A DNA stretch of 64,000 nucleotides from an uncultured Bacteriovoracaceae bacterium (GCA_937931205.1 CALHBF010000001.1:124001-188000), one strand, 5' to 3'; positions 32,876 through 42,488 are shown, counted from the stretch's first letter. The notes: a model not told the origin generated them from the letters alone. A program made the numbers and translations.

Positions 32876-33684
32876 GCTTTTTCCTTTGTGATATTGACAG
32901 CGGGGTTCCCTTCCCAAGTTTGACCACTGAGAATTTTATCCCCTCTTTTAATAACGGTATTACTTTTAATAATGACATTGTCAGGGATCTCAACTCCAAA
33001 TTGAATTCGGCACTCCATCCCAATTTGCACATTGTTACCGATGCGCACTCCTGAATAAACCAGGCTTCTATTTCCGATCACCACATGATCTCCCACAATG
33101 GTATCTGGAGCAAGCTGTGCATAGGCACCCAGGAGAGAGTTCTTTCCGATTTTAATTCTTCCTTGCACATGGCTTTTTCCATCTGGGGAAAAATGACAGC
33201 TTAAGATTGAGCCAATTCCTAAAACAGTCTTCTCACCAACTTCAATAAGCTCAGGCTGCCTGATTAAGACTCCCGTTCCGATAATATTACTCAGGCCCAC
33301 TTTCATCCCCATCAGGCGATAGTAAAGGCTAGCAAGATAAAAAAGAATCCCCACCTGTGAAGCTACTGGTGAAGTAAAAAAAATTCCGTGGAAGACAGAA
33401 TTAAGAGCAAAGGCCAGATACTCTTTGTTCAAACCAACTTTCATCTTCCCTGTGGTCAATTGAGGTTGAACAAGCTTTTTAAAAATACCAATGCTCAAAA
33501 TAAAAGCATGGATGAAAATAAAATAAGAAATGAGGATCACGACAACATTTTGCCAAAGAGTCTCACTCCAAAAGTGAGTAGCAAAACTCAAACTTGCCAT
33601 AATTGAGATGCCATAAATTAAAAACGAAAAAATCCAGAAGAGGACATCGAAAATTAATGTTTTATACTGAAGAAGGTTTTTCAT
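32872..33684 (-). CDS. Membrane-anchored left-handed beta-helix (hexapeptide) protein
   Basis: The product is 270 aa. Two N-terminal transmembrane helices (about 10-35, 45-72) and a membrane-close hydrophobic region (about 95-125) precede a left-handed beta-helix (about 130-262) with hexapeptide repeats, such as IGKNSLLGAYAQLAP and VIGNRSLVYSGVRIGN. The helix may act as an acyltransferase or, as in some NRPS-linked versions, a scaffold. The closest recognised layout is the C-terminal part of Pls/PptA-like proteins, but no catalytic His pair is clear. It couples to the HDO gene. Confidence 0.75.
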   Translation of the reverse strand: MKNLLQYKTLIFDVLFWIFSFLIYGISIMASLSFATHFWSETLWQNVVVILISYFIFIHAFILSIGIFKKLVQPQLTTGKMKVGLNKEYLAFALNSVFHGIFFTSPVASQVGILFYLASLYYRLMGMKVGLSNIIGTGVLIRQPELIEVGEKTVLGIGSILSCHFSPDGKSHVQGRIKIGKNSLLGAYAQLAPDTIVGDHVVIGNRSLVYSGVRIGNNVQIGMECRIQFGVEIPDNVIIKSNTVIKRGDKILSGQTWEGNPAVNITKEKA

Positions 33685-34432
33685 ACCCTTCTAGGATATG
33701 AAGAATCCGCTCTGGCGTCTCTAGGGGTGAAAAATGCCCCACATTCTGCAAAAGATAGAAGCGAGCACGAGGACATCTATTCTTAAACTTCTCATAAAAG
33801 CGCATAGAGAAGACCTTGTCCTGGTCGGCCCAGATAATGCTTAAATGATCATCAAAACGCTCTAGGAGATGCTCGAAGTTCACTTCCACGCTGGCACGCA
33901 CTAGCTCACAAAGGCCAAGCTTTGCTTGCTGCACATTCTCCTTACTCCAGAGTTTTTTAGTATAATAATCCCAATAATCTTGGGCCCATATTTGGGTCTG
34001 ATGAAAGTGACTTTTAAAGTCGGAATTATCAAAATCCTCAGAACTCCCCACTTCTAAACTCTTTAATAAAAACTCTTCGGGCCCAAGATCTCGTAGATGA
34101 GTGAGAATCATCTCTTTTCTAAAACTTGCGACCTTATGTCCGCCAGAAGAAATAAGATGAAGGTGATTAATCTTCTCCCCTAAAATTTCTTTGATTCGCA
34201 GACTGATAGTCGCCCCCAAAGAAACTCCGATGATTTCCACCTGCTGATAACCTTCAATTTTTGTGGCAAAATACTGCGCCAGTTTTTCAATCAGATCCCC
34301 TTCACCCCATGCAAAGCTGGAATCAAAATAAGGATAATCCAAACAAACGACGTACGCCTTCATGAGATTCTTCAATGGGGAATAAAATTGTGAATCATGT
34401 CCTAGTGGAGGAATAAGAACGTATGTTACCAA
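33662..34432 (-). CDS. Alpha/beta hydrolase (possible OleB-like)
   Basis: The product is 256 aa. Nucleophile elbow GVSLGA (Ser71), acid in IIWADQDKVFS and base His in NVGHFSPLE. It starts at a TTG with GGTGG upstream, two bases after the SDR stop end. The hydrolase could be a thioesterase for ACP-bound product, or an OleB-like beta-lactone decarboxylase given the OleC-like and FabH-like neighbours. OleB enzymes carry an Asp nucleophile, whereas this has Ser, so thioesterase/esterase fits better. Confidence 0.8.
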   Translation of the reverse strand: MVTYVLIPPLGHDSQFYSPLKNLMKAYVVCLDYPYFDSSFAWGEGDLIEKLAQYFATKIEGYQQVEIIGVSLGATISLRIKEILGEKINHLHLISSGGHKVASFRKEMILTHLRDLGPEEFLLKSLEVGSSEDFDNSDFKSHFHQTQIWAQDYWDYYTKKLWSKENVQQAKLGLCELVRASVEVNFEHLLERFDDHLSIIWADQDKVFSMRFYEKFKNRCPRARFYLLQNVGHFSPLETPERILHILEGYEKPSSV

Positions 34433-35124
34433 GAAACACCACCATCAAAGAGCAAGGACTCTCCAGAGAGAGTTGAGGTCGGATCAACAAAAGGAAAGGC
34501 CGCCAGCAGAACGTCTTTCATTGTTAGCAGATCACCGGTAGGAGAAGCAGCTTTGATTTTTTCGATAATCTCGGCTGGAACCCTCTCTTCAATGTCAGGA
34601 GTTCTAAAAAGATTGGGATGAATGATATTAACCGAAACATTTTTGGGACTAAACTCAGCATGAAAGGCCATGGTTAATCCGGTAAGAGCGGCCTTCTCAG
34701 TGATATAGGCCACTTTTCCAGCGCCGCCATATTGGGAAATCAGACTTCCGATAAAAAGCACTTTTCCAAAATTCTTACGACTCATATTACGACAGAGATA
34801 GCGAGTCAGTTCATAAACCGGCACCACATTGGAGACCAGAGAGTTCTTAAAATCATCTGCCTTCACTTGAAGGATGAGTTTTTTATCGCTAAAGATATGA
34901 GCGCAATGAATGAAGATATCGACTTCAATGTTTTTTTCACTTAGCTCTTTAATCAAAGTTTGAGTTGATTCAGAGCTTCGAAGGTCCCAATGAAGAGCAG
35001 AAGTAGATTTACTTGAGGTGGTGTAAACCTTTGCTCCTAGTTTTTCTAGCTCAAGCTTAAAAGCTGCACCTAGCCCCTTCTCTCCACCACTAATTAAAAC
35101 AGTACATTCTCCAATGGGTTTCAT
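34426..35124 (-). CDS. Short-chain dehydrogenase/reductase
   Basis: The product is 232 aa. Cofactor loop GGEKGLG (13-19); catalytic triad Ser127, Tyr140 and Lys144 (VAYITEK). Classical FabG-like length and fold. It should reduce a 3-keto or similar intermediate with NAD(P)H, most simply the product of the neighbouring ketosynthase III. It precedes the hydrolase, whose TTG start overlaps its stop region. Confidence 0.88.
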   Translation of the reverse strand: MKPIGECTVLISGGEKGLGAAFKLELEKLGAKVYTTSSKSTSALHWDLRSSESTQTLIKELSEKNIEVDIFIHCAHIFSDKKLILQVKADDFKNSLVSNVVPVYELTRYLCRNMSRKNFGKVLFIGSLISQYGGAGKVAYITEKAALTGLTMAFHAEFSPKNVSVNIIHPNLFRTPDIEERVPAEIIEKIKAASPTGDLLTMKDVLLAAFPFVDPTSTLSGESLLFDGGVSW

Positions 35125-35126
35125 CT

Positions 35127-36110
35127 TTATATCTCCCAGCGAAGGATCGTTATTCCTGCACTAAAGCCACCACCAGTGGCCAGAAGACAGATATAATCTC
35201 CCTTCTTAAATTTTCCTTGTAAGTAGGCTTCACTAAGCGCGATAGGAACTGAGGCCGAACTCGTGTTTCCTACTCGATCAAAATTTAAGTGATAAGCATC
35301 TTCCGCAATTCCCAAGCTCTCCGTCATTTTTTTAAGAATCACCTGACTTGCTTGGTGGAAAATAAAATACTTAATGTCTTTAAGCTCAAGGCCCGAACTT
35401 TTCAGCCCATGAAGTAGCAATTCTTGCATCTTCGTGACGGCCTTCTCAAAAATGAGTCCTGCGTCCTTCATCACAATAAATGAACTCTCAAGTTCAGGAT
35501 TCGTTAAACTCAAAGTTCCCTTACCTTTCACACTGACAGCATCCCAAAAAGTTCCATCAGTAAAAGTTTGAGAATAAATGATTCCAACTTCATCAGCCTC
35601 GCATCGAGAAAGACGAACTCCCGCCGCTCCGTCTGCGAAAAGCATAACAGTACGACGATCTTTTTTATCTAAGTAATAGCTGCGAATCTCACTGGCAATG
35701 CAGAGGACATTGTTCATCCCTGTTTGGACAAATCTTCTTCCTGCATCCAGTGAAAAAAGAAAACCACTACAGGCCGAAACAATATCAAAGGCCGGATAAC
35801 TTGTTCCTGGTGTCAGTTTACTTTGAGTAATGGCAGCAGTTGCAGGAGTCATCACATCAGGAGACACTGTCGCTAAAATCAGTGCTCCAATTTCATCTTG
35901 AGGAATATCATTTATAAGATTCTTACCTACCTCAAAGGCCAGATCACTAGTGAGCTCATGCCCCTTACACCAGTGACGGGACTTGATACCAATATTGAAT
36001 TCAACCCAATCACTTTTAAGACGAATACCAAACTGATCAATAATATCTTGATTGGTTTTAACAACGCCCGGCAGATGATGAGCAATTTGTGAAATTTTAA
36101 CTTTGTTCAT
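35127..36110 (-). CDS. 3-oxoacyl-ACP synthase III family (FabH/OleA-like)
   Basis: The product is 327 aa from the ATG at 36110 (an upstream TTG is in frame but has no ribosome site). Catalytic Cys114 (SACSGF), His252 (FHQAS) and Asn282 (GNTSSAS) give the FabH Cys-His-Asn triad. The ATG lies inside the 3' end of the adenylating-enzyme gene. It should condense an acyl-CoA or acyl-ACP starter with malonyl-ACP. OleA-type head-to-head condensation is a possible alternative; the two cannot be separated by eye. Confidence 0.9.
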   Translation of the reverse strand: MNKVKISQIAHHLPGVVKTNQDIIDQFGIRLKSDWVEFNIGIKSRHWCKGHELTSDLAFEVGKNLINDIPQDEIGALILATVSPDVMTPATAAITQSKLTPGTSYPAFDIVSACSGFLFSLDAGRRFVQTGMNNVLCIASEIRSYYLDKKDRRTVMLFADGAAGVRLSRCEADEVGIIYSQTFTDGTFWDAVSVKGKGTLSLTNPELESSFIVMKDAGLIFEKAVTKMQELLLHGLKSSGLELKDIKYFIFHQASQVILKKMTESLGIAEDAYHLNFDRVGNTSSASVPIALSEAYLQGKFKKGDYICLLATGGGFSAGITILRWEI

Positions 36111-37431
36111 TTTCCATTTCTTCAATCAAAGCATTTACTTTGATTTTACCCATAGATGTTCGTGGGAAATCTTTATTCCTTAGAACTATTCTACTTGGAA
36201 GATGGGCAGATGGGAGATTTATTTTGAGATGATCAGTCACTCTGGTGATGAGATCTTCACTTGCACTTGTTGCGTAAAGAAGAAGCACAGGTACCTGTCC
36301 ATAACTCTCTGACTTTTGAGGAATCAGAGCACAATCGATGACTTCGCTAAATTCTGTTAAAAGAGCTTCTACTTCGGCGGGATAAATATTTATCCCCGAT
36401 TTAATAATGGTAAAATCCATTCGCCCGTGGACTCTCACTCCAACTGAGGTTAAATCAGCGCGGTCACTGGTCGCAAAAAAATCACTGGCAAAATTAATGG
36501 ATTGATAAGGACTCAAAATCAAAAGCTCATCATTCTCAATCTTATACTTAATACCTTCAATAGGCATTCCAATGGGAACAGGAGTTGCAGGATTTTCTTT
36601 TAAAAAAGCCTGTGGATTCTCACCTGTACCAGCATCGAAGGTAAAGACCCTCGGTCCCATTTCAGTGAGCCCATAGGTAAAATAAAATCTTGTCTTCGGA
36701 AAGTAAGACATCAGCTGCAAAAGATCATCAGTGAAGAGCAGTGATGACCCAATACTAATGGAAGACAGCTGTGGAGCTTCAGACTTACTTCGCTTCAGAA
36801 ACTTAACCATCATCTTTAGCAATGATGGAGTCAAATATAAGTGATCAATCTGATGAGTTCTAACTGCATCAAGAAGAATACTGGCATTCACTGCACCAGA
36901 ATTTAGTGTGTAAAGACTGTGCCCTCCATAAACGGAAGCAAGAAGTCCTCCTACCAGACCGAAACTATGTGTGACAGGCATTGGAAGTAGAATCTTTTGC
37001 GGAGAATGAATGCCAATAGAATTTAAATGGGCCAGTCCATTAGCAATGGCCGCCTTAATATTAAATACAAATTTCTTACCGACCACTCCACGAGAAGTCG
37101 TTCCGGAAGAACAAAGAATATGCTGACCACTAACTGAGTCATGAGACTTATTCTCAAGCTTAATATGATCGTCATTGGTCAGTAATTCACTTACCCCTAA
37201 AAGAGCAGACATCTCTTTTAATTTATCTAAAGGAATAGCAGGATTTAAAATAAGAGGGATATTTCCTTGAAGGACTATATCCTGATAGTTCTTAAAAAAA
37301 GTGATAGCGTTATCTTGGGCGAGAGCAATGATTTTGGGATTCTGTGAAATTCCAAGATTCAGTTCACCTACCAAACACTCTTCAACAATTTGCCGTCCGT
37401 CAGTTGAGAGTGTCAGTAGTCTTGCATTCAT
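36097..37431 (-). CDS. AMP-dependent acyl-CoA synthetase/ligase family protein
   Basis: The product is 444 aa, short for the family. P-loop CSSGTTSRG, motif YGLTEMGPR, GRMDFTIIKSG and a C-terminal lysine in TSMGKIKVN are seen. It should adenylate a carboxylic acid and transfer it to CoA or ACP. It starts with an ATGA overlap to the second adenylating gene and carries the ketosynthase start inside its own end. The shorter N-terminus suggests a specialised substrate. Confidence 0.87.
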   Translation of the reverse strand: MNARLLTLSTDGRQIVEECLVGELNLGISQNPKIIALAQDNAITFFKNYQDIVLQGNIPLILNPAIPLDKLKEMSALLGVSELLTNDDHIKLENKSHDSVSGQHILCSSGTTSRGVVGKKFVFNIKAAIANGLAHLNSIGIHSPQKILLPMPVTHSFGLVGGLLASVYGGHSLYTLNSGAVNASILLDAVRTHQIDHLYLTPSLLKMMVKFLKRSKSEAPQLSSISIGSSLLFTDDLLQLMSYFPKTRFYFTYGLTEMGPRVFTFDAGTGENPQAFLKENPATPVPIGMPIEGIKYKIENDELLILSPYQSINFASDFFATSDRADLTSVGVRVHGRMDFTIIKSGINIYPAEVEALLTEFSEVIDCALIPQKSESYGQVPVLLLYATSASEDLITRVTDHLKINLPSAHLPSRIVLRNKDFPRTSMGKIKVNALIEEMENEQS

Positions 37432-38978
37432 AAAAGTTCTTTTTGAAGTTTAATCCTATCTATTTTTGAACTATGCCTAACATCTACTGGCATTACTTCA
37501 ATATATTTTAATTTTACTCCAGAAATGCCTATTTCATTTATTTTTTTGGCAAGTTCATCACTTGAAACATCACTACTTGATTCAATCACCAGATACACGT
37601 CTTTTTTTGTCTGAATAAGGGCACTTCTTTTCACACCTTTGACAGTATTAATCTGGGCTTCAACCACATAAGGACGCCAAGTTTGTCCCTGAAATTCAAC
37701 CAACTCACTCATGCGACCGGTAATCCAAAGATTACCTTCATTATCAAAGTGACCGGCATCACCAGTTCGATGCCAAACCTCACCATCAAAATCTCTAATC
37801 TTATTCTTCAAGGTGGCCTCTTCATTATCCACATACCCCTTCACCACATGAGGACCGCGAATAATGATCTCTCCCCATTCACCCTGAGGAACTTCAAAAC
37901 TTTTTGCTTCTCCCTCTCTGAACTCACTGATTGTCTCGGGAAGTTTAACAATTCTAACAATAAGACTATCAAGAGGACGACCCACCAGGGCCCCTTCTTT
38001 TTTAGCATGAAGAAGCTTATCCATTTCACAGACACTAATCGGAGCTACTTCAGTTGATCCATAAACCACCAGATTGCGAGCGAGTGGAAATGCCTTTCTC
38101 ATATTGAGACAAAACTCTTCATTAACCGGACTTCCGCCTTGAGCAGTATTTAAGATCGTCTCAATACTCTCACCATTCTTAACCATGTACCCCGAGATCT
38201 TACTCAAAAAAGCTCCCGATCCGGAAAGACGAGTCACTTTATACTTCTTGATAAGTTCTAGAGACCGTACCTCATCAACCTCGCCTACTTTTGTGAAATC
38301 CATCGGAGGAAGAATAGTGGTGATTCCATAACAAAGATTCATAAAACCAAACATTAAAAACGATGAGAAATCCACCTGACTGCTGTCACTTGGCCACAGA
38401 CCTCTGATGGCATTAATCTGATTAAACACATTTTCCACATTTCGATCAGAGCCCTTAGAGCGACCGGTCGAACCAGAAGTAAAAGTGATCAATAAGTGAT
38501 CTGTATTTTCTAAATTCTCAGGTTGAAATTCAGAAATCTTAGACATCTTAAGGCCAGCAAAACTTTTTAGACCAAGCCCTTGTGAATCTTTGGAATACAG
38601 TTTTTTCCCCCATAACATCGGAAGAAAAAAACGCAGACGTAAGAATTTATGAATACTAATAATAGTTTTTGCTTTGGAGTCACTGATGGCCACTAATAAT
38701 TTTTTTACACCAATGCCCGGATCTAGAAAAACAGCGACTAAACCTAAACTAATGACCGCCATCATGAAGGCATAAAATTCAAGATCAATCGGCATAAGAA
38801 GAATAACTCGATCTCCCCTCTTATGTCCTGAATCAATAAGACCTTGGCGATAACGGGAAACCAGATCATAGAACTGTTTGTAAGTAACAGTCTCCTCACC
38901 ATCTCCCTTAGGAATAATGAAAGCGGCCTTATGAGGATGATCCTGAGTGAAATCAACAAAGAGCTTGGTGATATTCAT
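37428..38978 (-). CDS. OleC-like AMP-dependent ligase (possible beta-lactone synthetase)
   Basis: The product is 516 aa. P-loop TFTSGSTGRSKG, motif VYGSTEVAPIS, a TGD motif (WHRTGDAGHF) and a C-terminal HSSKIDR in place of the usual GK lysine motif. VFLDPGIGVKKLLVAISDS resembles the 'DPGMG' block of OleC, which converts beta-hydroxy acids to beta-lactones. The match is by eye and other adenylating enzymes carry parts of it. It overlaps the 444-aa ligase and follows the FAAL gene by one base. Confidence 0.82.
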   Translation of the reverse strand: MNITKLFVDFTQDHPHKAAFIIPKGDGEETVTYKQFYDLVSRYRQGLIDSGHKRGDRVILLMPIDLEFYAFMMAVISLGLVAVFLDPGIGVKKLLVAISDSKAKTIISIHKFLRLRFFLPMLWGKKLYSKDSQGLGLKSFAGLKMSKISEFQPENLENTDHLLITFTSGSTGRSKGSDRNVENVFNQINAIRGLWPSDSSQVDFSSFLMFGFMNLCYGITTILPPMDFTKVGEVDEVRSLELIKKYKVTRLSGSGAFLSKISGYMVKNGESIETILNTAQGGSPVNEEFCLNMRKAFPLARNLVVYGSTEVAPISVCEMDKLLHAKKEGALVGRPLDSLIVRIVKLPETISEFREGEAKSFEVPQGEWGEIIIRGPHVVKGYVDNEEATLKNKIRDFDGEVWHRTGDAGHFDNEGNLWITGRMSELVEFQGQTWRPYVVEAQINTVKGVKRSALIQTKKDVYLVIESSSDVSSDELAKKINEIGISGVKLKYIEVMPVDVRHSSKIDRIKLQKELL

Positions 38979-38979
38979 T

Positions 38980-40749
38980 TTAGTTACTGCTTACTCGAGC
39001 TTGCATTAAATTATCAACAAGCGCTTTGAGCGTATAAAACTTGGTCTTAACAAAATAAAGTGCAGTATAAAGACTATAGTTACCCATTAGCTTCTCAAGC
39101 TTTCCGCTGGCAAACATATCCTTCATGGCACTTCTTTTAATTTTACCACTGGTGGTTTTCTGAATTGTGCCTGGAGGTACAATGCTAATTTGATGAGATT
39201 TTACAGCAATCAGTTGAGAAGCAACTTCAGCAATTTTATTTCTGATTTCCTCGCGCTTCTTTTCAGAATGAAGAATACCTTTTAGTTCTAAAACAATCTG
39301 AATTTCTTCAGAAGATTGATCCTTATTAGGAATAGCAAAAGCTGCCAGACGACCTGGGCGAACGTCTCTTACTTCTAGTACTTGTTTTTCAATTTCTTCC
39401 GGACAAATATTAAGGCCATTGACGATAATAAGGTCTTTCGCACGTCCAACAATATAAACCTCACCTTCATGAATAAAGCCAAGATCTCCTGTTCGTAGAT
39501 ACCCATCCACAAAAAGCTTAGCATTCACGTCATCACGTTTGTAGTAACCCTTGGTGGTTGATGCAGACTTGATGACGATCTCACCAATATTGCCTTCAGA
39601 AAGTGCTGAGAGCTTATCATTAAGAACTTTAACTTCAATTCCAGGAAGTGGACGGCCACAAGAAACAAAAGGAAGTCCATCGTTGGCGATTTGCACTTTA
39701 TTTTTTGCCACCATCAGATCTTTATCGATTTGAATGACTTTTAAGTTTTTTTCAGGTGTCGTGAAACTAATGGCCAGAACGTTTTCGGCCATACCATAAC
39801 AAGGAAGGAAAACACTCTCACGAAGCCCTTGCTCACGGAACGCTTCAATAAAGTTATTTAGTGTTTTAGCATTAATCGGCTCTGCTCCACAAAGAGCAAC
39901 ACGAAGAGAGCTCAGATCAAGATCCTTTTTACGATCTTCTTTAATCTTAGTTGTACACATATGATATGCCGAATTTGGAGCACAGGTAATTGAGATTTTA
40001 TTATCACTAATAAGCTTTAACCAGCGCTTGGGATTGACGGCAAAGTCATAAGGCCTCATCACATGAACTGGCAAACCGGCAAAAAGTGGGAAAAGTACAC
40101 AACCAATAAGACCCATATCATGGTGAACAGGAAGCCATGTGGCCACTTGATCTCCATCTTTTGCTCCAAGACCTAGCCCGATCTGAGTGAGGTTACTCAT
40201 TAAATTTAAATGAGAAATCACGACACCTTTCGGATCTCCCGTTGAGCCTGAAGAGAATTGAATAAAGGCAGTATCATCTTCCTGAGGCAGATAGATATCT
40301 TTCAGTGAATTAAGTGAATTTTTAGAAAAGCTTGTTTGGTCGTGAATGATCAGATCAAGTCCTAAATTTTTATCTTCTAAATTTTGCGCATCTACAGGGT
40401 TTGTTAAAAAGAGTTTTGCTCCTGTTTGCTTCACCATGCTTTTAATCAGTTCAGCAAAACGCTTATCAGAAATAAAATGCCCTGGGCTCACTGGAACAGG
40501 TGTGGCTTCAATCATTTGAATAGCAAGAAAGTTAATAATGAACTGAGCGTTGTTAGTCCCCTCAAGTAGCACCATTGAACGAGCTGGCAGGGCAAAAGCC
40601 CTGAGCTCTTCCACTCTTTTATAGGCCCGGGCCAGTAAATCCTGATAAGTCAGTTCCTCTGATTTTTTGCCATTTTCATAGAAAGAAATGGCCACATCAG
40701 TTGATGTTTTATCCATCAATAAAGAGATAAGAGACTTAAATTCAGACAT
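38980..40749 (-). CDS. Fatty acyl-AMP ligase (FAAL)
   Basis: The product is 589 aa. P-loop QFSSGSTGDPKGV, then the FAAL block WLPVHHDMGLIG and CGAEPINAKTLNNF, with PCYGMAENVLAIS. C-terminal TSGKIKRSAMKD carries the lysine. FAALs activate fatty acids as AMP esters and load them on ACPs, bypassing CoA. It is the first gene of the minus operon and would commit the fatty acid to the pathway. GAGG stands before the ATG at 40749. Confidence 0.94.
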   Translation of the reverse strand: MSEFKSLISLLMDKTSTDVAISFYENGKKSEELTYQDLLARAYKRVEELRAFALPARSMVLLEGTNNAQFIINFLAIQMIEATPVPVSPGHFISDKRFAELIKSMVKQTGAKLFLTNPVDAQNLEDKNLGLDLIIHDQTSFSKNSLNSLKDIYLPQEDDTAFIQFSSGSTGDPKGVVISHLNLMSNLTQIGLGLGAKDGDQVATWLPVHHDMGLIGCVLFPLFAGLPVHVMRPYDFAVNPKRWLKLISDNKISITCAPNSAYHMCTTKIKEDRKKDLDLSSLRVALCGAEPINAKTLNNFIEAFREQGLRESVFLPCYGMAENVLAISFTTPEKNLKVIQIDKDLMVAKNKVQIANDGLPFVSCGRPLPGIEVKVLNDKLSALSEGNIGEIVIKSASTTKGYYKRDDVNAKLFVDGYLRTGDLGFIHEGEVYIVGRAKDLIIVNGLNICPEEIEKQVLEVRDVRPGRLAAFAIPNKDQSSEEIQIVLELKGILHSEKKREEIRNKIAEVASQLIAVKSHQISIVPPGTIQKTTSGKIKRSAMKDMFASGKLEKLMGNYSLYTALYFVKTKFYTLKALVDNLMQARVSSN

Positions 40750-40849
40750 AAGGACCTCATTGGGGTTTGAGGAATTTTAATAGAAAAACGGATGGGAGCG
40801 GTTAGGATTGAAAAATATACAAGGGGTGTCAACTAGCTAATTTTATAAC

Positions 40850-40873
40850 AAGGAGGGGGATATCCCCCCCTTG
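40850..40873 (-). terminator. Hairpin after the SulP gene
   Basis: AAGG-A-GGGGGA pairs with TCCCCCCCTT across a TA loop with one bulged A. On the minus strand it follows the SulP stop and is trailed by TTGTTATAAAATT, which is only weakly U-rich. Confidence 0.5.
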
Positions 40874-40880
40874 ATGTAGT

Positions 40881-42392
40881 TTAATGACCCTTAACGTGAC
40901 CGTAAACTTTGCTGAATTTTTCAGGAATATCAATAGTTACCTTCGCCCCTGCTTTCTGCATTCTTTCACTCTCACGTGAGAAAATAGAAAGTGAAGTCGG
41001 ATCAATGTAGCTGATATTAGCTAGATTGATTTCAATGACTTTATAAGAAGCAAGATCATTTAAAATCTTTCTCTGTTTAAGGGCCGAGAAGAAAATAAGA
41101 GAACCCTGGAATTCTAAGATGGCCTTATCCCCTTCATTCTTAACCTGATACTCAGGCTTAAGAAGAGATTTAAGGCTCGCACCTTGAAAACAAGAAATAA
41201 TAAATTTAACAACAATACCAGCTAGAATACCTAAAAGAAGATCTTCTAAAAGGGTTACTCCGATAGTGGCAATAAAGGAAACAAAAGATCCTGTACCCAA
41301 ATTGTACATATTCTTAAACTGCGCAGGCTGTGCCAGGCGATATCCTACTAGAATGAGAATAGCGGCGAGAGCAGAAAGCGGGATAAGATTTAGGATCTGC
41401 GGACTCAATAAGAGGAATACTAAAATAAAAATACCATGGGAGAAGTTCGCTAAAGGAGTTTTCGCTCCTTGAGAAATACTAGCAGATGAACGAACGATCT
41501 CAGCGATAATAGGAAGACCACCTAACATCCCACAGGCAATATTCACAATCCCTTTACTCCAAAGTTCTCTGTCATAATTTGACTCTCTTTGCATAGGATC
41601 AAGTTTATCAACAGCACTGGCAGAAAGAACTGATTCCAGACTTGCCACAAAGAAGAGTGAAAGAATCGCCATGATTGATTCACGAGATGAGATCATATCA
41701 AATAAGGGTGCCACATAAAAGTCAGCAAAGTTTGTAGGGATATGAACATGAGAAGCATTCAGAAAAACACTACTCAAAAGCACACCCACAACCACTACTA
41801 CTAAAGGAGCAGGAATGAACTTTGTAAATTTCATTTTAATATGAGGATAACAAAGAAGAATACCTACTGAAATTAATCCTATCCACGCTGATTCAGGATC
41901 AGGATTCATGATTGTTTTAGGAATTTGAATAATGGAATCAACAATCGTTCCGGCAAATTTCACTCCGAAAAAAACATGCACTTGCTTAATGATAATGATT
42001 AAACCAATCGCAGAAAGCATCCCGTGAACGACCGAGACTGGGAAAACCGAAACAAAACGTCCGGCCTTAATAAGACCTGATAAAATTTGTAAGACACCTA
42101 CTACAACGACACAGGCAAGCATTCTTCTAAAGCCAGTCATCGGGTCCCCAGGTGCAAGACTTTGAATGGCCGAAAGAACGACCACAATAAGACCGGCAGC
42201 AGGACCATTAATGGTCACATAAGACCCACCTAAATAGGCACCTAGAATACCACCTAAAATAGCGGCCACAAGACCTGCCGTAGATGGAGCTCCAGACGCA
42301 AGAGAGATACCTAGCGAGAGAGGCAACGCTATGAGAAAAACGACTAAACCAGCTTTTATATCTGCAACGAAAGTATTATTTTTGACACCCAT
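40881..42392 (-). CDS. SulP-family anion (bicarbonate-type) transporter with STAS domain
   Basis: The product is 503 aa. It opens with the SulP block DIKAGLVVFLIALPLSLGI and GSYVTINGPAAGLIVVV, has about 12 membrane segments to about 400, and ends with a STAS domain (about 425-500: LANISYIDPTSLSIFSRES). SulP proteins carry sulfate, bicarbonate or dicarboxylates. The DAB genes and regulator beside it favour bicarbonate (as in BicA-like carriers), but substrate cannot be read from the sequence. It is divergent from the two-component genes. Confidence 0.9.
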   Translation of the reverse strand: MGVKNNTFVADIKAGLVVFLIALPLSLGISLASGAPSTAGLVAAILGGILGAYLGGSYVTINGPAAGLIVVVLSAIQSLAPGDPMTGFRRMLACVVVVGVLQILSGLIKAGRFVSVFPVSVVHGMLSAIGLIIIIKQVHVFFGVKFAGTIVDSIIQIPKTIMNPDPESAWIGLISVGILLCYPHIKMKFTKFIPAPLVVVVVGVLLSSVFLNASHVHIPTNFADFYVAPLFDMISSRESIMAILSLFFVASLESVLSASAVDKLDPMQRESNYDRELWSKGIVNIACGMLGGLPIIAEIVRSSASISQGAKTPLANFSHGIFILVFLLLSPQILNLIPLSALAAILILVGYRLAQPAQFKNMYNLGTGSFVSFIATIGVTLLEDLLLGILAGIVVKFIISCFQGASLKSLLKPEYQVKNEGDKAILEFQGSLIFFSALKQRKILNDLASYKVIEINLANISYIDPTSLSIFSRESERMQKAGAKVTIDIPEKFSKVYGHVKGH

Positions 42393-42448
42393 ATTTCACT
42401 CCAAATACAAAGATTTTGGGCTAGTATATATTCGAGTGATGAAGAACT

Positions 42449-42477
42449 TATGAAAATCACGTGAAAAAAAATTCATA
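42449..42477. promoter_or_regulatory. Palindromic site between SulP and the response regulator
   Basis: TATGAA (42449-42454) and TTCATA (42472-42477) flank a perfect 8-bp palindrome TCACGTGA (42457-42464). The region is shared by the two divergent promoters, so an operator for the response regulator or another factor is plausible. Confidence 0.4.
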
Positions 42478-42488
42478 GAGAGACAAAT

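Noticed and set aside
40827-40832. TTGACA on the minus strand upstream of the FAAL gene as a promoter
   Set aside because: No -10 box at 16-18 bases; kept only as a possibility.
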